DNA of 64,000 nucleotides from an uncultured Syntrophobacterales bacterium (lineage in GTDB: Bacteria; Desulfobacterota; Syntrophia; Syntrophales; UBA5619), in the NCBI GenBank assembly GCA_903928915.1, contig CAIYSL010000061.1, positions 1-64,000 of the forward strand. The letters are read 5' to 3'. Positions within the stretch are counted from its first letter, which is position 1; each line of letters begins with the position of its first letter. Below, piece after piece: positions 42,438 through 51,371 of the stretch. The translations under genes and the position numbers were made by a program. Under the pieces are notes generated by a model. It was not told the origin of the DNA. It saw only the letters and a program-made list of their open reading frames with translations, and searched no databases.

Positions 42438-43696
42438 GAAAGCCCCTCCAGGGCCTGCCAGAACCCGGGGAAGGATTTCCCGACGCACCCCTCTCCCTCG
42501 ATCTTCATCCCCGGGACCGCCAGCCCCAGGACCGCGAAGCTCATGGCAATCCGGTGGTCGTCGTAGGTGGCGATCGTCGCGCCGCGGGGGGCTCCCCCGG
42601 TGACGGCGATCCCGTCGGGGAGCTCCTCGGCGGCAATCCCGGTCTTTCGCAGTTCCTTCACCATCGCGGCCAGCCGGTCGCTCTCCTTGATCCGGAGGTG
42701 GGCCACGTTGCGGATCAGGGTCCGGCCCGGACGGAGCGCCGCGAGCACGGCCAGGGTCGGCACCATGTCGGGCATTGCGGCCAGGTCGAAGGTCATCTCC
42801 CCGGGCGGGAGTTGACCGCCGACGACCTCCACTGCGCCCTCCCCCCGGGCGACCCGGCAGCCGAGCCGCTCCAGGAGCGTGAGGAACCCCGCGTCCCCCT
42901 GGCCGGAACGCGGGTTGACGTTCTCCACCCTGATGCGGCCCTTGGTGAGCGCCGCGGCGAGAAAGAAGTACGAGGCGCTGGAGAGGTCCCCTTCGACCCG
43001 GTACTGCCGGCCGCGGTAGCGCTGGCCGCTCTTTACCACGTAGCGGCCGGCCCCGTCCAGGGCCACGTCGACGCCGAAGGCCCCCATCGTCTCCACGGTG
43101 AGCGCCACGTAGGGGAGCGACGGGACCCGCCCCTCCAGGGCGATGGTCACCTCGCCCGCCGCGTACGGAGCGGCGATCAAGAGCGCCGAGACGTACTGGC
43201 TGCTCTCGATGTCCCGCAGCCGCAGCTTTGCCCCCCGCAGGCCTCCGCCGCGGACCGTCACCGGCGGAAAGCCGCGGTCCCCCTCGGTTTCGCAGCGGGC
43301 CCCGAGTGCCGCCAGGGCGTCGATGAGGGGCTTCAGCGGCCGCTGCCGCAGCCGCGGGGTCCCGGTCAGGACGGCCGGGCCGTCGCCGAGCGCGGCCACC
43401 GCGGTGAGGATCCGCATCGCCGTTCCGTTGTTCCCCAGCCGGATCTCCCCCGCCGGGCGGGCCAGCTTCCCGCCGGTTCCGCGGATGGCCATCTCCGTGC
43501 CCGTCGTCCCGATGCCGGCCCCAAGCGCCGCGAGCGCCCGGCCCAGCAGTTTTGTGTCCTCGGCCACGAGGACCTCCGTCAGGCGCGACTCCCCCTCGGC
43601 GAGGGCCGCGATCACCATCGCCCGCTGGGTGTAGCTCTTCGATCCGGGGATCCGGACCGTCGCGTCGAGCGCTTCGCGCGGCGTTATCTCAATCAT
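42434..43696 (-). CDS. aroA: 3-phosphoshikimate 1-carboxyvinyltransferase (EPSP synthase)
   Basis: A 420-aa enzyme joining shikimate 3-phosphate and PEP. The N-terminus IPGSKSYTQRAMVIAALA contains the substrate-binding Lys, LGNNGTAMRILTAV is the PEP-loop motif (NGT), and the C-terminal IKESDRLAAMVKEL and DDHRIAMSFAVLGL are canonical. The stretch is complete and 9 bp separate it from aroE. Length and motif variants would be needed to place it in glyphosate-sensitive or -insensitive classes. Confidence 0.96.
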   Translation of the reverse strand: MIEITPREALDATVRIPGSKSYTQRAMVIAALAEGESRLTEVLVAEDTKLLGRALAALGAGIGTTGTEMAIRGTGGKLARPAGEIRLGNNGTAMRILTAVAALGDGPAVLTGTPRLRQRPLKPLIDALAALGARCETEGDRGFPPVTVRGGGLRGAKLRLRDIESSQYVSALLIAAPYAAGEVTIALEGRVPSLPYVALTVETMGAFGVDVALDGAGRYVVKSGQRYRGRQYRVEGDLSSASYFFLAAALTKGRIRVENVNPRSGQGDAGFLTLLERLGCRVARGEGAVEVVGGQLPPGEMTFDLAAMPDMVPTLAVLAALRPGRTLIRNVAHLRIKESDRLAAMVKELRKTGIAAEELPDGIAVTGGAPRGATIATYDDHRIAMSFAVLGLAVPGMKIEGEGCVGKSFPGFWQALEGLS

Positions 43697-43705
43697 GCTG
43701 TTTCC

Positions 43706-44521
43706 CTACCCATCGCTATCCGTTAATCGTTCCAGGACCACCCGCCGCATCTCCTCGACCGGCGGCTCCTGCCCGGTCCAGAGGCGGATCTGCTCGGCCC
43801 CCTGGTGGACGAGCATCCCGATCCCGGAGCGGACGGCGCACCCGGCCGCCCGGGCCTCCCTGAGGAGCCGCGTCAACGGCGGGTTGTAGATCATGTCCAT
43901 CACCCGGGGAAACCGGGCGAGGAGCCGCGCCTCCACGGGGGTTTGCCCCGTCTCGGGGTGCATCCCCCGGGGGGTCGTGTTGATCAGGCAGTCCGCCCGC
44001 AGGCCGGCGAGCGCCGCAGCGGGCTCCCATCGGCACCCAAGACTGCGGGCCAGCTCCTGCGCCCTGGCCGGTGTCCGGTTGACGCAGATCGGCGTCCCGC
44101 CTGCTTCCCGGAGCGCGTACAGGGCCGCCCGGGCCGCCCCGCCGGCGCCGAGGACGACGAACACCCTGGCCGGGACCGCCATCCACTCCCCCAGGTCGCG
44201 CAGGAACCCCGGGGCGTCGGTGTTGCATCCGCTGAGCCTGCCGTTGCGGTTGACGATCGTGTTTACCGCCCCGATCGCGGCGGCCGCCGGGTCGATCTCG
44301 TCGAGGAGCTCCATCACCGACTCCTTGAACGGGATGGTGACGCTCGCCCCGGCGATGCCTTCGTCCCGGATCAGTCGGACGACCTCGGCGGCCCGATCCA
44401 CCCGGAAGGCCCGGTAGTCGGCGGCGATCCCCATGCGGGCGTAGGCCGCGGCGTGCATGGCAGGCGAGAGGCTCTGGCTCACGGGGTTCCCGAACAGGGC
44501 ATACCGGACGGTTTCAGTCAC
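43706..44521 (-). CDS. aroE: shikimate dehydrogenase
   Basis: A 271-aa NADP-dependent enzyme reducing 3-dehydroshikimate. Catalytic Lys66 (TIPFKESV) and Asp102 (CNTDAPGF) are present; GAGGAARAALYAL is the nucleotide loop and NRTPARAQEL fits NADP binding. The start is GTG at 44521 with GGGAGGT 7 nt upstream; it overlaps the end of aroD by 8 nt. Frame sequence further upstream is a shadow of aroD. Confidence 0.95.
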   Translation of the reverse strand: MTETVRYALFGNPVSQSLSPAMHAAAYARMGIAADYRAFRVDRAAEVVRLIRDEGIAGASVTIPFKESVMELLDEIDPAAAAIGAVNTIVNRNGRLSGCNTDAPGFLRDLGEWMAVPARVFVVLGAGGAARAALYALREAGGTPICVNRTPARAQELARSLGCRWEPAAALAGLRADCLINTTPRGMHPETGQTPVEARLLARFPRVMDMIYNPPLTRLLREARAAGCAVRSGIGMLVHQGAEQIRLWTGQEPPVEEMRRVVLERLTDSDG

Positions 44522-45200
44522 GACCCGCACCTCCCAGGATTCGGCCGACCTCCCGCAGCTCGGCGATCGTGAGCTGGCCCGGGGCCGAGGCCTCGTCGCG
44601 GTCGAGCGAGGCATAGTCGATCGCGGAGCCGAAAAGCGGCGCGGCGATCCGGCTGACTTTCCCGGCCGCCCCCATGCAGAAGGCGGCGATCGCCTGCCCC
44701 TGCTCGCGGGCCAGGGGGATGAGCTCCAGGACCCGCAGGCAGTCGGCGGCGGCATCGGCGGTGGTGACGATCTTGACGATCGCCGGTGCATCCGCCCTGC
44801 ACGCGTCGAGCTTCCGCCGGAGCGATTCGGCGGGGGGCGTCCCGGAGAAGTCGTGCCACGAGGAGATCAAGCGCGTGCGGCCGCCTGCCAGCACGGCGCG
44901 CAGCTCCGCCTTCAGGCCCGGGTCGGTCGCCTGCTCGCAGTCCACGTAGTCGGCCCCGAGGCGCGCTGCGGCCGCGAGCGAGGCGATCCGCTTTGCCTCG
45001 GCGCCGGCGAACCCGCCCCCCTCGGCGGCGCTGCGGTTGGTGACGATCACGGCGCAGCGCCGCGGCGCGAGCAGGCGCTCCAGGTCGGCGCCGGGGATCC
45101 GGTCGATCCTGAGCTCCACGACGTCGGCCAGCGGGGCGGCCCGTTCCATGAGCGCCAGGGCCGCGTCGGTCGTGGCCGCGCTGACGGGGATGCAGATCAC
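44514..45200 (-). CDS. aroD: 3-dehydroquinate dehydratase, type I
   Basis: A 228-aa class I (Schiff-base) enzyme. His116 (SSWHDFSGTP) and Lys143 (IVKIVTTA) are the catalytic residues; VELRIDRI and YASLDRDEASAPGQLTI are also typical. The start is GTG at 45200, overlapping the pheA stop, with GGAGGAG upstream. Type I was chosen over the smaller type II AroQ because of the Lys/His pair and length. Confidence 0.94.
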   Translation of the reverse strand: MICIPVSAATTDAALALMERAAPLADVVELRIDRIPGADLERLLAPRRCAVIVTNRSAAEGGGFAGAEAKRIASLAAAARLGADYVDCEQATDPGLKAELRAVLAGGRTRLISSWHDFSGTPPAESLRRKLDACRADAPAIVKIVTTADAAADCLRVLELIPLAREQGQAIAAFCMGAAGKVSRIAAPLFGSAIDYASLDRDEASAPGQLTIAELREVGRILGGAGRD

Positions 45201-46300
45201 GGCAGCTCCTCCCCCCGGGGGTAGGACCCCAGGACCTTGAGGAAGGCGGTTCTGTTTTTCAGTTCGGTGAGACACTCCTCCGCCTTCTCCTCTGTGGCGT
45301 GGCCGGCGAAGTCGGCGAAGAAGAGGTACTCCCACATCCGGTCCCGCATCGGGAAGGACTCGATCCGGAGCAGGTTGAGCCCCGCCTCCGCAAAGGGGGC
45401 CAGGGCCCGCTGCAGGGCGCCGGGGACGTGGGGGGTCCCGAAGAGGATCGAGGTCTTGTCGCGGCCGGTGACCCCGCCGCCTTTTTCCCCGGGCCGCGGT
45501 CCGATCACCAGGAAGCGGGTGGTGTTGCCGGGGTTGTCCTCGATCCCCTCGGCCAGGACGTTCAGGCCGTACGTCTCGGCGGCCAGGATGCTCGCCACGG
45601 CTGCCGCCCGTTTGTCCTCCCTGACCCGGCGGGCCGCCCCGGCCGTGCTCTCCACTTCGACGAGCGGGACGCCGGGGATGTGGGTGCGGAGCCACACCTG
45701 GCACTGGGCAAGGGCCTGGGGGTGGGAGTAGATCTTCCGGATCGCGTCCCGGTCGTCGCCGCCGGACAGCAGACAGTGCCGCACCCGCAGGTACACCTCC
45801 GCCCGGATCGAAAGCGGCGTCGAGATGAGCCGGTCGAGGGTCGCCTTGACCGACCCCTCGGCGGAGTTTTCCACCGGCACGATCCCCCACTGCTCCCGGC
45901 CCCGCTCCACCTCGTCGAACACCTCGGGGATCGTGGCCGTGGGGATCGCGGCGATCCCGCCGCCGAAGTGGGCGAGGGCCGCCTGGTGGCTGAAGGAGGC
46001 CTCCGGTCCGAGGAAGGCCACGGTGGTGGGCTTCTGGAGGAAACGCGACGCCGAGAGGATCTCCCGGAAGATCCCCCGGAGCGCCGCCTCGGAGAGGATC
46101 CCCTCGTTGAACTCCTCCAGGTGGCGGTAGACCACGGCCTCCCGCGAGGGGTCGTACACCTCGCGGCCGGCGGCGCGCTTGGTCTTGCCGATCGCGAGCG
46201 AAACGGCCGCCCGTTCGTTCAGGAGCCGGACGATCTCCCGGTCGGCCTGCTCGATCTTTTCCCTGAGCTGCTCCATCGTCTCTGCGGTGTTCTCGTTCAT
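45197..46300 (-). CDS. pheA: bifunctional chorismate mutase / prephenate dehydratase
   Basis: A 367-aa P-protein. Residues about 8-90 are an AroQ-type chorismate mutase (LREKIEQADREIVRLLNERA), about 93-275 the prephenate dehydratase (VAFLGPEASFSHQAA, and the TRF motif in NTTRFLVIG), and about 285-360 an ACT domain. The Phe-binding ESRP motif reads ESFP here, so feedback strength may differ. It is the branch enzyme to phenylalanine, located unusually in the middle of the shikimate genes and coupled to aroB and aroD by 4-nt overlaps. Confidence 0.95.
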   Translation of the reverse strand: MNENTAETMEQLREKIEQADREIVRLLNERAAVSLAIGKTKRAAGREVYDPSREAVVYRHLEEFNEGILSEAALRGIFREILSASRFLQKPTTVAFLGPEASFSHQAALAHFGGGIAAIPTATIPEVFDEVERGREQWGIVPVENSAEGSVKATLDRLISTPLSIRAEVYLRVRHCLLSGGDDRDAIRKIYSHPQALAQCQVWLRTHIPGVPLVEVESTAGAARRVREDKRAAAVASILAAETYGLNVLAEGIEDNPGNTTRFLVIGPRPGEKGGGVTGRDKTSILFGTPHVPGALQRALAPFAEAGLNLLRIESFPMRDRMWEYLFFADFAGHATEEKAEECLTELKNRTAFLKVLGSYPRGEELP

Positions 46301-47394
46301 CCCTTTTTCAATCCTTCCAGCGTCTTGGTCAACAGCTCCTCGGGGATGCTCCCGTTGACGATCGGGACCCCCAGTTTCTTCAGCAGGACGAACCGGACGG
46401 TCTGTCCCTGCCGCTTCTTGTCCCGGCCGATCCGGGTGCGGATCTCGGTCAGGTCGAGGTTTGCCGGGATCCGGTCGGGCAGGCCCAGCGCCCGGATGGT
46501 CGCGACGATCCGCCGGCCGTCGTCGGCGGGCAGATGGTGGAGCTGCTCGGAGAGCCGCGCCGCGGCCACCATGCCGATCGCCACCGCCTCGCCGTGGGAC
46601 AGGGCGTAGGCCGAGGCCGCCTCGACGGCGTGGCCGATCGTGTGGCCGAAGTTCAGGACCTTGCGCAGCCCGTTGTCCCGCTCGTCGAGCTCGACGAACC
46701 CCTTCTTGATCCGGCAGGCCGTCGCCACGATCCGCTCGAGGAATGCCGGTTCCCGGAGCGATCCCTCCGTTGCGGCGGCGTCGAGGCTGTCCAGGAGGTC
46801 CGGGGCGTCTATGGCCCCGTATTTTACCACCTCGGCGAGGCCGCTTGCGAGCTGGCGGTCGGGGAGCGTCCCGAGGAAGGAGGTGTCGATGAACACCCCC
46901 TTGGGCTGGTAAAAGGTCCCGAGGATGTTCTTGCCCCAGGCGGTGTCCACCCCGGTCTTCCCGCCGATGCTGCTGTCCACCTGGGCCAGGAGGGTGGTGG
47001 GGACCTGGATCACCGGGATCCCCCGCATGTAGATCGAGGCGGCAAACCCCGTCAGGTCGCCGATGACGCCGCCGCCCAGGGCGATCAGGGCGGTCTGCCG
47101 GTCCGCCCCGAGGCCGGTCAGCCGTTCGGTAACGCCGAGGACCGTCCCGATCTCCTTGGCGGCCTCGCCGGGGGGGACCGTGATCCGCTCGACCTTGAGG
47201 TCGGTCTGCCGCAGGGCCTGCTGCACCCGCTCGCCGTGGAGGGCGTCGATCGCGGTGTCGGTGACGATGACGTACCGCTCGGCCCAGTTGTTCCGCGCCA
47301 GGATCATGGCCATGCGGTCCAGGATCGCCTCGCCGATGTGGATCTCGTAGGAGTTCCCGGCCTTCCGGGTGAGGTTGACGGTGATCTTGTTCAT
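46297..47394 (-). CDS. aroB: 3-dehydroquinate synthase
   Basis: A 365-aa NAD- and metal-dependent cyclase. GGGVIGDLTGFAASIYMRGI, VPTTLLAQVDSSIGGKTGVD, the metal ligands in AEVVKYGAI and NFGHTIGHAVE, and LSHGEAVAIGM are all canonical. The ATG at 47394 overlaps the aroF stop; the frame upstream of it is a shadow of aroF. Confidence 0.97.
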   Translation of the reverse strand: MNKITVNLTRKAGNSYEIHIGEAILDRMAMILARNNWAERYVIVTDTAIDALHGERVQQALRQTDLKVERITVPPGEAAKEIGTVLGVTERLTGLGADRQTALIALGGGVIGDLTGFAASIYMRGIPVIQVPTTLLAQVDSSIGGKTGVDTAWGKNILGTFYQPKGVFIDTSFLGTLPDRQLASGLAEVVKYGAIDAPDLLDSLDAAATEGSLREPAFLERIVATACRIKKGFVELDERDNGLRKVLNFGHTIGHAVEAASAYALSHGEAVAIGMVAAARLSEQLHHLPADDGRRIVATIRALGLPDRIPANLDLTEIRTRIGRDKKRQGQTVRFVLLKKLGVPIVNGSIPEELLTKTLEGLKKG

Positions 47395-48419
47395 CAGAGC
47401 CTCCCGATGCCGTTGCGCATCGTCTCCGCCAGGAGGGTCACCTCGTCCATCATCCGGTAGAACTGCTCGGGTCTCAGCGACTGGGGGCCGTCCACCAGGG
47501 CCTTTTCCGGTTCCGGATGGACCTCGACGATGACGCCGTCGGCCCCGACGGCCACGGCCGCCCGGGCCAGGGGGATGACGTACCGGGCGTGGCCCGAGGC
47601 GTGGCTCGGGTCGAGGATCACCGGCAGGTGGGTCAGCTCCTTCAGGACCGGCACGGCGCTGATGTCGAGGGTGTTGCGGGTCGTCGTCTCGAAGGTGCGG
47701 ATCCCGCGCTCGCAGAGGATGACCTGCTCGTTGCCCTCGGAGAGGATGTACTCCGCCGACATCAAGAGCTCCTCGATCGTGGTCATCATCCCCCGTTTGA
47801 GCAGAACCGGTTTGCGGCAGTGGCCGACCTTCTTCAGGAGCGCGAAATTCTGGACGTTCCGCGCGCCGATCTGGAGGATGTCGCTGTACTGCTCCACCAC
47901 ATCGACTTCCGTCGTGTTCATCACCTCGGTCACCACCGGCATCCCCACCTTCTCGCCGACCTTCTTCAAGAGCTTCAGCCCCTCCTCTTCGAGCCCCTGG
48001 AAGCTGTAGGGCGAGGTCCGGGGCTTGAAGGCGCCGCCGCGGAGGATCTTCGCCCCCGCCTTCTTGACGACGTAGCCGGACTCCATCAACTGCTCCTCGC
48101 TCTCGATCGAGCAGGGGCCGGCCATGACGACGAAATCCCCCCCGCCGATCTTCACGTCGCCGACCTGGATGATGGTGGCCTGGTCGTGGAACTCCCGGCC
48201 GGCGAGCTTGTAGGGCTTGAGGATCGGGACCACCTTCTCTACCCCGGGGAGGAAGGCCGCCGCCTTCAGGTGGGTCTTTCCCCGGTCGTCCCCGATGGCG
48301 CCGATCAGGGTCCGCTCCACCCCCTGGGAGACGTGGGGCTTGTACCCCACCGACGCGATCCATTCGGTCACCTGGTCGATCTGTTCCTGCGTCACGTTTC
48401 TCTTCATCAGAATGATCAT
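47394..48419 (-). CDS. aroF: 3-deoxy-7-phosphoheptulonate (DAHP) synthase, type I-beta with N-terminal FL domain
   Basis: A 341-aa enzyme that starts the shikimate pathway from PEP and erythrose 4-phosphate. Residues 1-70 form a ferredoxin-like (ACT-like) regulatory domain as in Thermotoga DAHP synthase. The catalytic barrel shows [34 protein letters not shown] and DPSHASGH. The N-terminal domain usually binds Tyr or Phe for feedback. AGAGGTG precedes the ATG. It is the first structural gene of the operon and lies behind two leader terminators. Confidence 0.96.
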   Translation of the reverse strand: MIILMKRNVTQEQIDQVTEWIASVGYKPHVSQGVERTLIGAIGDDRGKTHLKAAAFLPGVEKVVPILKPYKLAGREFHDQATIIQVGDVKIGGGDFVVMAGPCSIESEEQLMESGYVVKKAGAKILRGGAFKPRTSPYSFQGLEEEGLKLLKKVGEKVGMPVVTEVMNTTEVDVVEQYSDILQIGARNVQNFALLKKVGHCRKPVLLKRGMMTTIEELLMSAEYILSEGNEQVILCERGIRTFETTTRNTLDISAVPVLKELTHLPVILDPSHASGHARYVIPLARAAVAVGADGVIVEVHPEPEKALVDGPQSLRPEQFYRMMDEVTLLAETMRNGIGRL

Positions 48420-48433
48420 GGTTCACCTCTTTC

Positions 48434-48478
48434 GAAAAAAAATGGCCGTGGTGATCTCGGCGCTGCCACCACGGCCAT
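48434..48478 (-). terminator. second aro leader terminator (proximal to aroF)
   Basis: On the minus strand ATGGCCGTGGTG and CACCACGGCCAT form a perfect 12-bp stem followed by an unbroken T-run, ending about 15 bp before the aroF start codon. Confidence 0.85.
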
Positions 48479-48486
48479 GCAGAAAC

Positions 48487-48527
48487 AAAAAAGCCATGGG
48501 CAGCGTCTTGCGGTCTGTCCATGGCTT
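48487..48527 (-). terminator. first aro leader terminator (attenuator)
   Basis: On the minus strand AAGCCATGGACAG and CTGCCCATGGCTT pair over 13 bp with one G-U pair and are followed by TTTTTTG. It begins about 25 nt after the leader peptide stop, placing it where a ribosome stalled on the leader could influence folding. Confidence 0.8.
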
Positions 48528-48552
48528 AGTGCGTTACGGTGTTTGGCTTCCC

Positions 48553-48636
48553 CTACGTCCTCCTAAGCAACGGGCAGACCGATGCATAAAAGTAATAAAA
48601 CCAAAACAGGTTGCGATAGGAGTTTGCCGTTGCCAT
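48553..48636 (-). CDS. aromatic operon leader peptide with Phe/Trp/Tyr run
   Basis: A 27-residue open frame containing SYRNLFWFYYFYASV: three Phe, three Tyr and one Trp codon lie within seven consecutive positions. It precedes two tandem terminators ahead of aroF, the same design as trpL. Stalling for lack of charged tRNA-Phe, tRNA-Tyr or tRNA-Trp would allow read-through into the entire shikimate-Phe-Tyr operon. The ribosome-binding site is weak and distant (GAAGGA about 14 nt upstream). Function is inferred from codon content and position. Confidence 0.85.
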   Translation of the reverse strand: MATANSYRNLFWFYYFYASVCPLLRRT

Positions 48637-48717
48637 CGTCGGTGCTCGTTTCCTTCTTATTGCATCTGCGTTGTATCTGTTCTTCCCGCACGGCCCGATT
48701 CTCCGCCGGGAGGGCGT

Positions 48718-48746
48718 ATGAAAACACAACCCTGCGGCCCTGTCAA
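48718..48746 (-). promoter_or_regulatory. sigma-70 promoter of the aromatic operon
   Basis: On the minus strand TTGACA (48741-48746), a 17-bp spacer and TTTCAT (48718-48723). The start site would be near 48710, about 74 nt before the leader ATG. Confidence 0.6.
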
Positions 48747-48800
48747 GAAAAATTATCGAAAATGTCCGGAGCACGTGGTATGCCGGCCCTCAGGATCCCG

Positions 48801-48829
48801 TTGACATTCGGGGGGCCATTTCCTATGGT
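48801..48829 (+). promoter_or_regulatory. sigma-70 promoter of the dtnK-pdxA2 genes
   Basis: TTGACA (48801-48806), 17-bp spacer, TATGGT (48824-48829). The UTR to the GTG at 48899 would be about 63 nt. It is divergent from the aromatic operon promoter. Confidence 0.6.
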
Positions 48830-48898
48830 CCTCCCAGGCGGCCCGGCTGCGGAGAGGAAACCCGGCCAAAGGATCCGCCGCAGTGCAGGAGGCTGGAA

Positions 48899-50248
48899 GT
48901 GACGGCAGTGCCCGGCGTCCGAACGCGGATCGCTGTCATCGCCGACGACCTGACGGGCGCCGGCGACACGGCGGTGCAGTTCGTAAAACAGGGGCTGAGG
49001 ACCATCGTCCTTTTGGGGAGCGCCGTGCCCCCCGGCGGGAGCGAAGCGGAGGTCGTCGCGATCGACAGCCGGAGCCGCTCCCTGCCGCCGGAGGAGGCCT
49101 ACGGCCGGGTGGCCGGGATCGCGGCGCACCTCAGGGACAGCCGGTTCGGCCTCCTGTTCAAGAAGATCGACTCCACCTTCCGGGGGAATATCGGCCGCGA
49201 GATCGACGCGGTGCTGGATGTCTGGGGCCAGGGGCTGGCCCTGGTGGTCCCCGCCTTCCCCGGGAACGGGCGGACCACCGTGGCCGGGTATCTCCTCCTG
49301 CGGGGCGCGCCGGTGGAGGCGACCGAAATCGGCCGGGACCCCCTGGGTCCGGTCACGGAGTCCCACATCCCCACGCTCCTTGCCGGCCAGACGGCCCGCC
49401 GCGTCGGCCACGTGGGGATCAAGGACGTGGCCGCAGGCGCCGAAGGCATCCGTGCGGCCCTGGAACGGCTGGCCGCTGCCGGCAAACAGGTCATCCTCTG
49501 CGATGCCTGGCAGGACGAGCACCTGCGGCTGGCGGCTGGCGCGGCGCTCTGTCTCGGCCGGCCGGTCCTGTGGGTCGGCTCGGCCGGTCTGGCCGGGCAC
49601 CTGCCTGCGGCGCTGGGCTTGGCGGCGGCCCCGCCGGCGACTTCCCGGGCGGCGCGGCCGCCCGGAGCGGGCAGCCCCGTAGTGGTCCTGGCCGGGAGCG
49701 GAAGCGACGTCACCCGCGGCCAGGTCAGGATGCTCGCGGCCCGGCCGACGGTCGCCCGGGTCGTGGCAGACCCCGGCGGGCTCCTCCGGCCGGAGGAGGC
49801 AGCCCGGGAAATCGGCCGCTGTGCCGCGGCGGCCCTTGCCGCGGCGGCCGCCGGCAAGGACGTGGTGATCACCGTCGGCCGGGGCGGCGCCAGCCGGGAA
49901 CCGGTCCGGGCGGGCGCGCCGGGCGCCACCCGTTTTGTTCAGGAGGCTGCGGAGCGGGTCGCCGCCGGCCTGGGGGAGCTCTGCCGCCGCATCGCCACGG
50001 GTACGGCCCTGGGCGGCCTCGTCCTGACGGGCGGGGACACGGCGCGGGGCTGTATCGACAGCCTATCGGCCGCAGGGTTCGCGGTCCGTGCGGAGGTGGC
50101 CCCGGGGATCCCCCTGGGGTTCTTGCAGGGCGGCCCCTGCGACGGTCTTCCGGTCGTCACGAAGGCGGGCGCCTTCGGGGACGCGGACGCCCTGGTCCGG
50201 GCCGTAGATTGCCTCCGGGCGCCGGGGCGGGAAGGAGCGGGGTCATGA
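48899..50248 (+). CDS. dtnK: four-carbon acid sugar kinase (DUF1537 family)
   Basis: A 449-aa kinase of the DUF1537 family, shown in other bacteria to phosphorylate threonate or erythronate at C4. The N-terminal substrate domain starts IAVIADDLTGAGDTAVQF and contains FKKIDSTFRGNIGREIDA; the C-terminal nucleotide domain has GSGSDVTRGQV, GRGGAS and LTGGDTARG. GTG start at 48899 with AGGAGG 7 nt upstream. The ATGA overlap with the PdxA-like gene is the classical DtnK-PdxA2 pairing, which makes a D-threonate or erythronate pathway likely; the stereochemistry is not readable. Confidence 0.88.
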   Translation: MTAVPGVRTRIAVIADDLTGAGDTAVQFVKQGLRTIVLLGSAVPPGGSEAEVVAIDSRSRSLPPEEAYGRVAGIAAHLRDSRFGLLFKKIDSTFRGNIGREIDAVLDVWGQGLALVVPAFPGNGRTTVAGYLLLRGAPVEATEIGRDPLGPVTESHIPTLLAGQTARRVGHVGIKDVAAGAEGIRAALERLAAAGKQVILCDAWQDEHLRLAAGAALCLGRPVLWVGSAGLAGHLPAALGLAAAPPATSRAARPPGAGSPVVVLAGSGSDVTRGQVRMLAARPTVARVVADPGGLLRPEEAAREIGRCAAAALAAAAAGKDVVITVGRGGASREPVRAGAPGATRFVQEAAERVAAGLGELCRRIATGTALGGLVLTGGDTARGCIDSLSAAGFAVRAEVAPGIPLGFLQGGPCDGLPVVTKAGAFGDADALVRAVDCLRAPGREGAGS

Positions 50249-51276
50249 AGCGCAGGCAGAAGTATCGGCCCGTGATCGGGATCACCATGGGGGACGCCGC
50301 GGGCGTCGGTCCGGAGATCATCGTCAAGGCCCTGCGGGACGGGAGGCTCCTCAGGGCCTGCCGGCCGCTCGTCATCGGCGACCGGGCCATCATGGAGCGG
50401 GCCGCCGCCGTGGTGCAGGCCCCCGTGACGGTCAGGGGGATCGGCGCCCCCGGGGAAGCGATGTTCGTTCCCGGGACCCTGGACGTGATCGATCTGAACA
50501 ACCTGCCGCGGGACCTGGCCTTTGCCGTCGTGGACGCCCGGGCGGGAAAGGCGGCCTATGCATACGTCGAGCGGGCCGTCCGGCTCGCCCTGGCGGGGGA
50601 GCTGGACGCCGTGGCCACGGCCCCGCTCAACAAGGAGGCCCTGGCCCTGGGGGGCTGCCCCTTTCCGGGACACACGGAAATCCTCAGCGCCCTGTCCGGG
50701 AGCAGCGAGTTCGCCATGCTGCTCCTGGCGAAGCGGCTCCGGGTCATCCACGTCTCCACCCACGTCCCGCTCCGCAGGGCCTGCGGCCTGGTGAAGAAAG
50801 AGCGGGTCCTGCGGACCATCCGCCTGGCTGCTTCCGCGGTGCGGGACCTGGGCGTGGCCGTCCCCCGCATCGCCGTGGCCGGCCTGAACCCCCATGCCGG
50901 GGAGGGGGGGCTGTTCGGCGCCGAGGAGGCCGCAGAGATCGTCCCGGCCGTGGCTGCGGCCCGGGCGGAGGGGATCGACGCGGTCGGCCCGGTCTCCCCG
51001 GATACGGTCTTCTACCGGGCCGCGGTGCGGCGCGACTTCGACATCGTCGTGGCCATGTACCACGACCAGGGGCACATTCCGCTGAAGGTGCTCGGGTTCG
51101 CCGACGGCGTGAACGTGACGGTGGGGCTGCCCTTTGTCCGCACCTCCGTGGACCACGGCACCGCCTTCGAGGTGGCGGGGAAGGGGACCGCCGACAGCCG
51201 CAGCATGACCGCGGCGATCCGGACGGCGGCGGCCATGGCCCGGACCAGGCGCGGGAAACGGCGGACGGCAGGCTGA
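50245..51276 (+). CDS. pdxA2: 4-phospho-threonate/erythronate dehydrogenase (PdxA2-like)
   Basis: A 343-aa PdxA-family NAD dehydrogenase. Metal-binding His residues appear in PFPGHTEIL, LNPHAGEGG and MYHDQGHIPLK. PdxA of vitamin B6 synthesis and PdxA2 of acid-sugar catabolism look alike, and assignment to PdxA2 rests on the overlap with dtnK. The PdxA2 reaction oxidises and decarboxylates the 4-phospho acid to dihydroxyacetone phosphate and CO2. A basic C-terminus (ARTRRGKRRTAG) ends the protein. Confidence 0.86.
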   Translation: MKRRQKYRPVIGITMGDAAGVGPEIIVKALRDGRLLRACRPLVIGDRAIMERAAAVVQAPVTVRGIGAPGEAMFVPGTLDVIDLNNLPRDLAFAVVDARAGKAAYAYVERAVRLALAGELDAVATAPLNKEALALGGCPFPGHTEILSALSGSSEFAMLLLAKRLRVIHVSTHVPLRRACGLVKKERVLRTIRLAASAVRDLGVAVPRIAVAGLNPHAGEGGLFGAEEAAEIVPAVAAARAEGIDAVGPVSPDTVFYRAAVRRDFDIVVAMYHDQGHIPLKVLGFADGVNVTVGLPFVRTSVDHGTAFEVAGKGTADSRSMTAAIRTAAAMARTRRGKRRTAG

Positions 51277-51371
51277 AGTCACGGGAGGATCGCGCGGCAG
51301 AAACGGCGCCCCTCCTCCCGAGGCGGCCATCATCCCGGGAGCGGCAAAGGTCCGGCGGCTGACGGCGCGGG

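Noticed and set aside
46297-48522. Possible AroF-AroB fusion (741-codon frame)
   Set aside because: The first part is a frame-shifted shadow of aroF and lacks its motifs; aroB starts at 47394.
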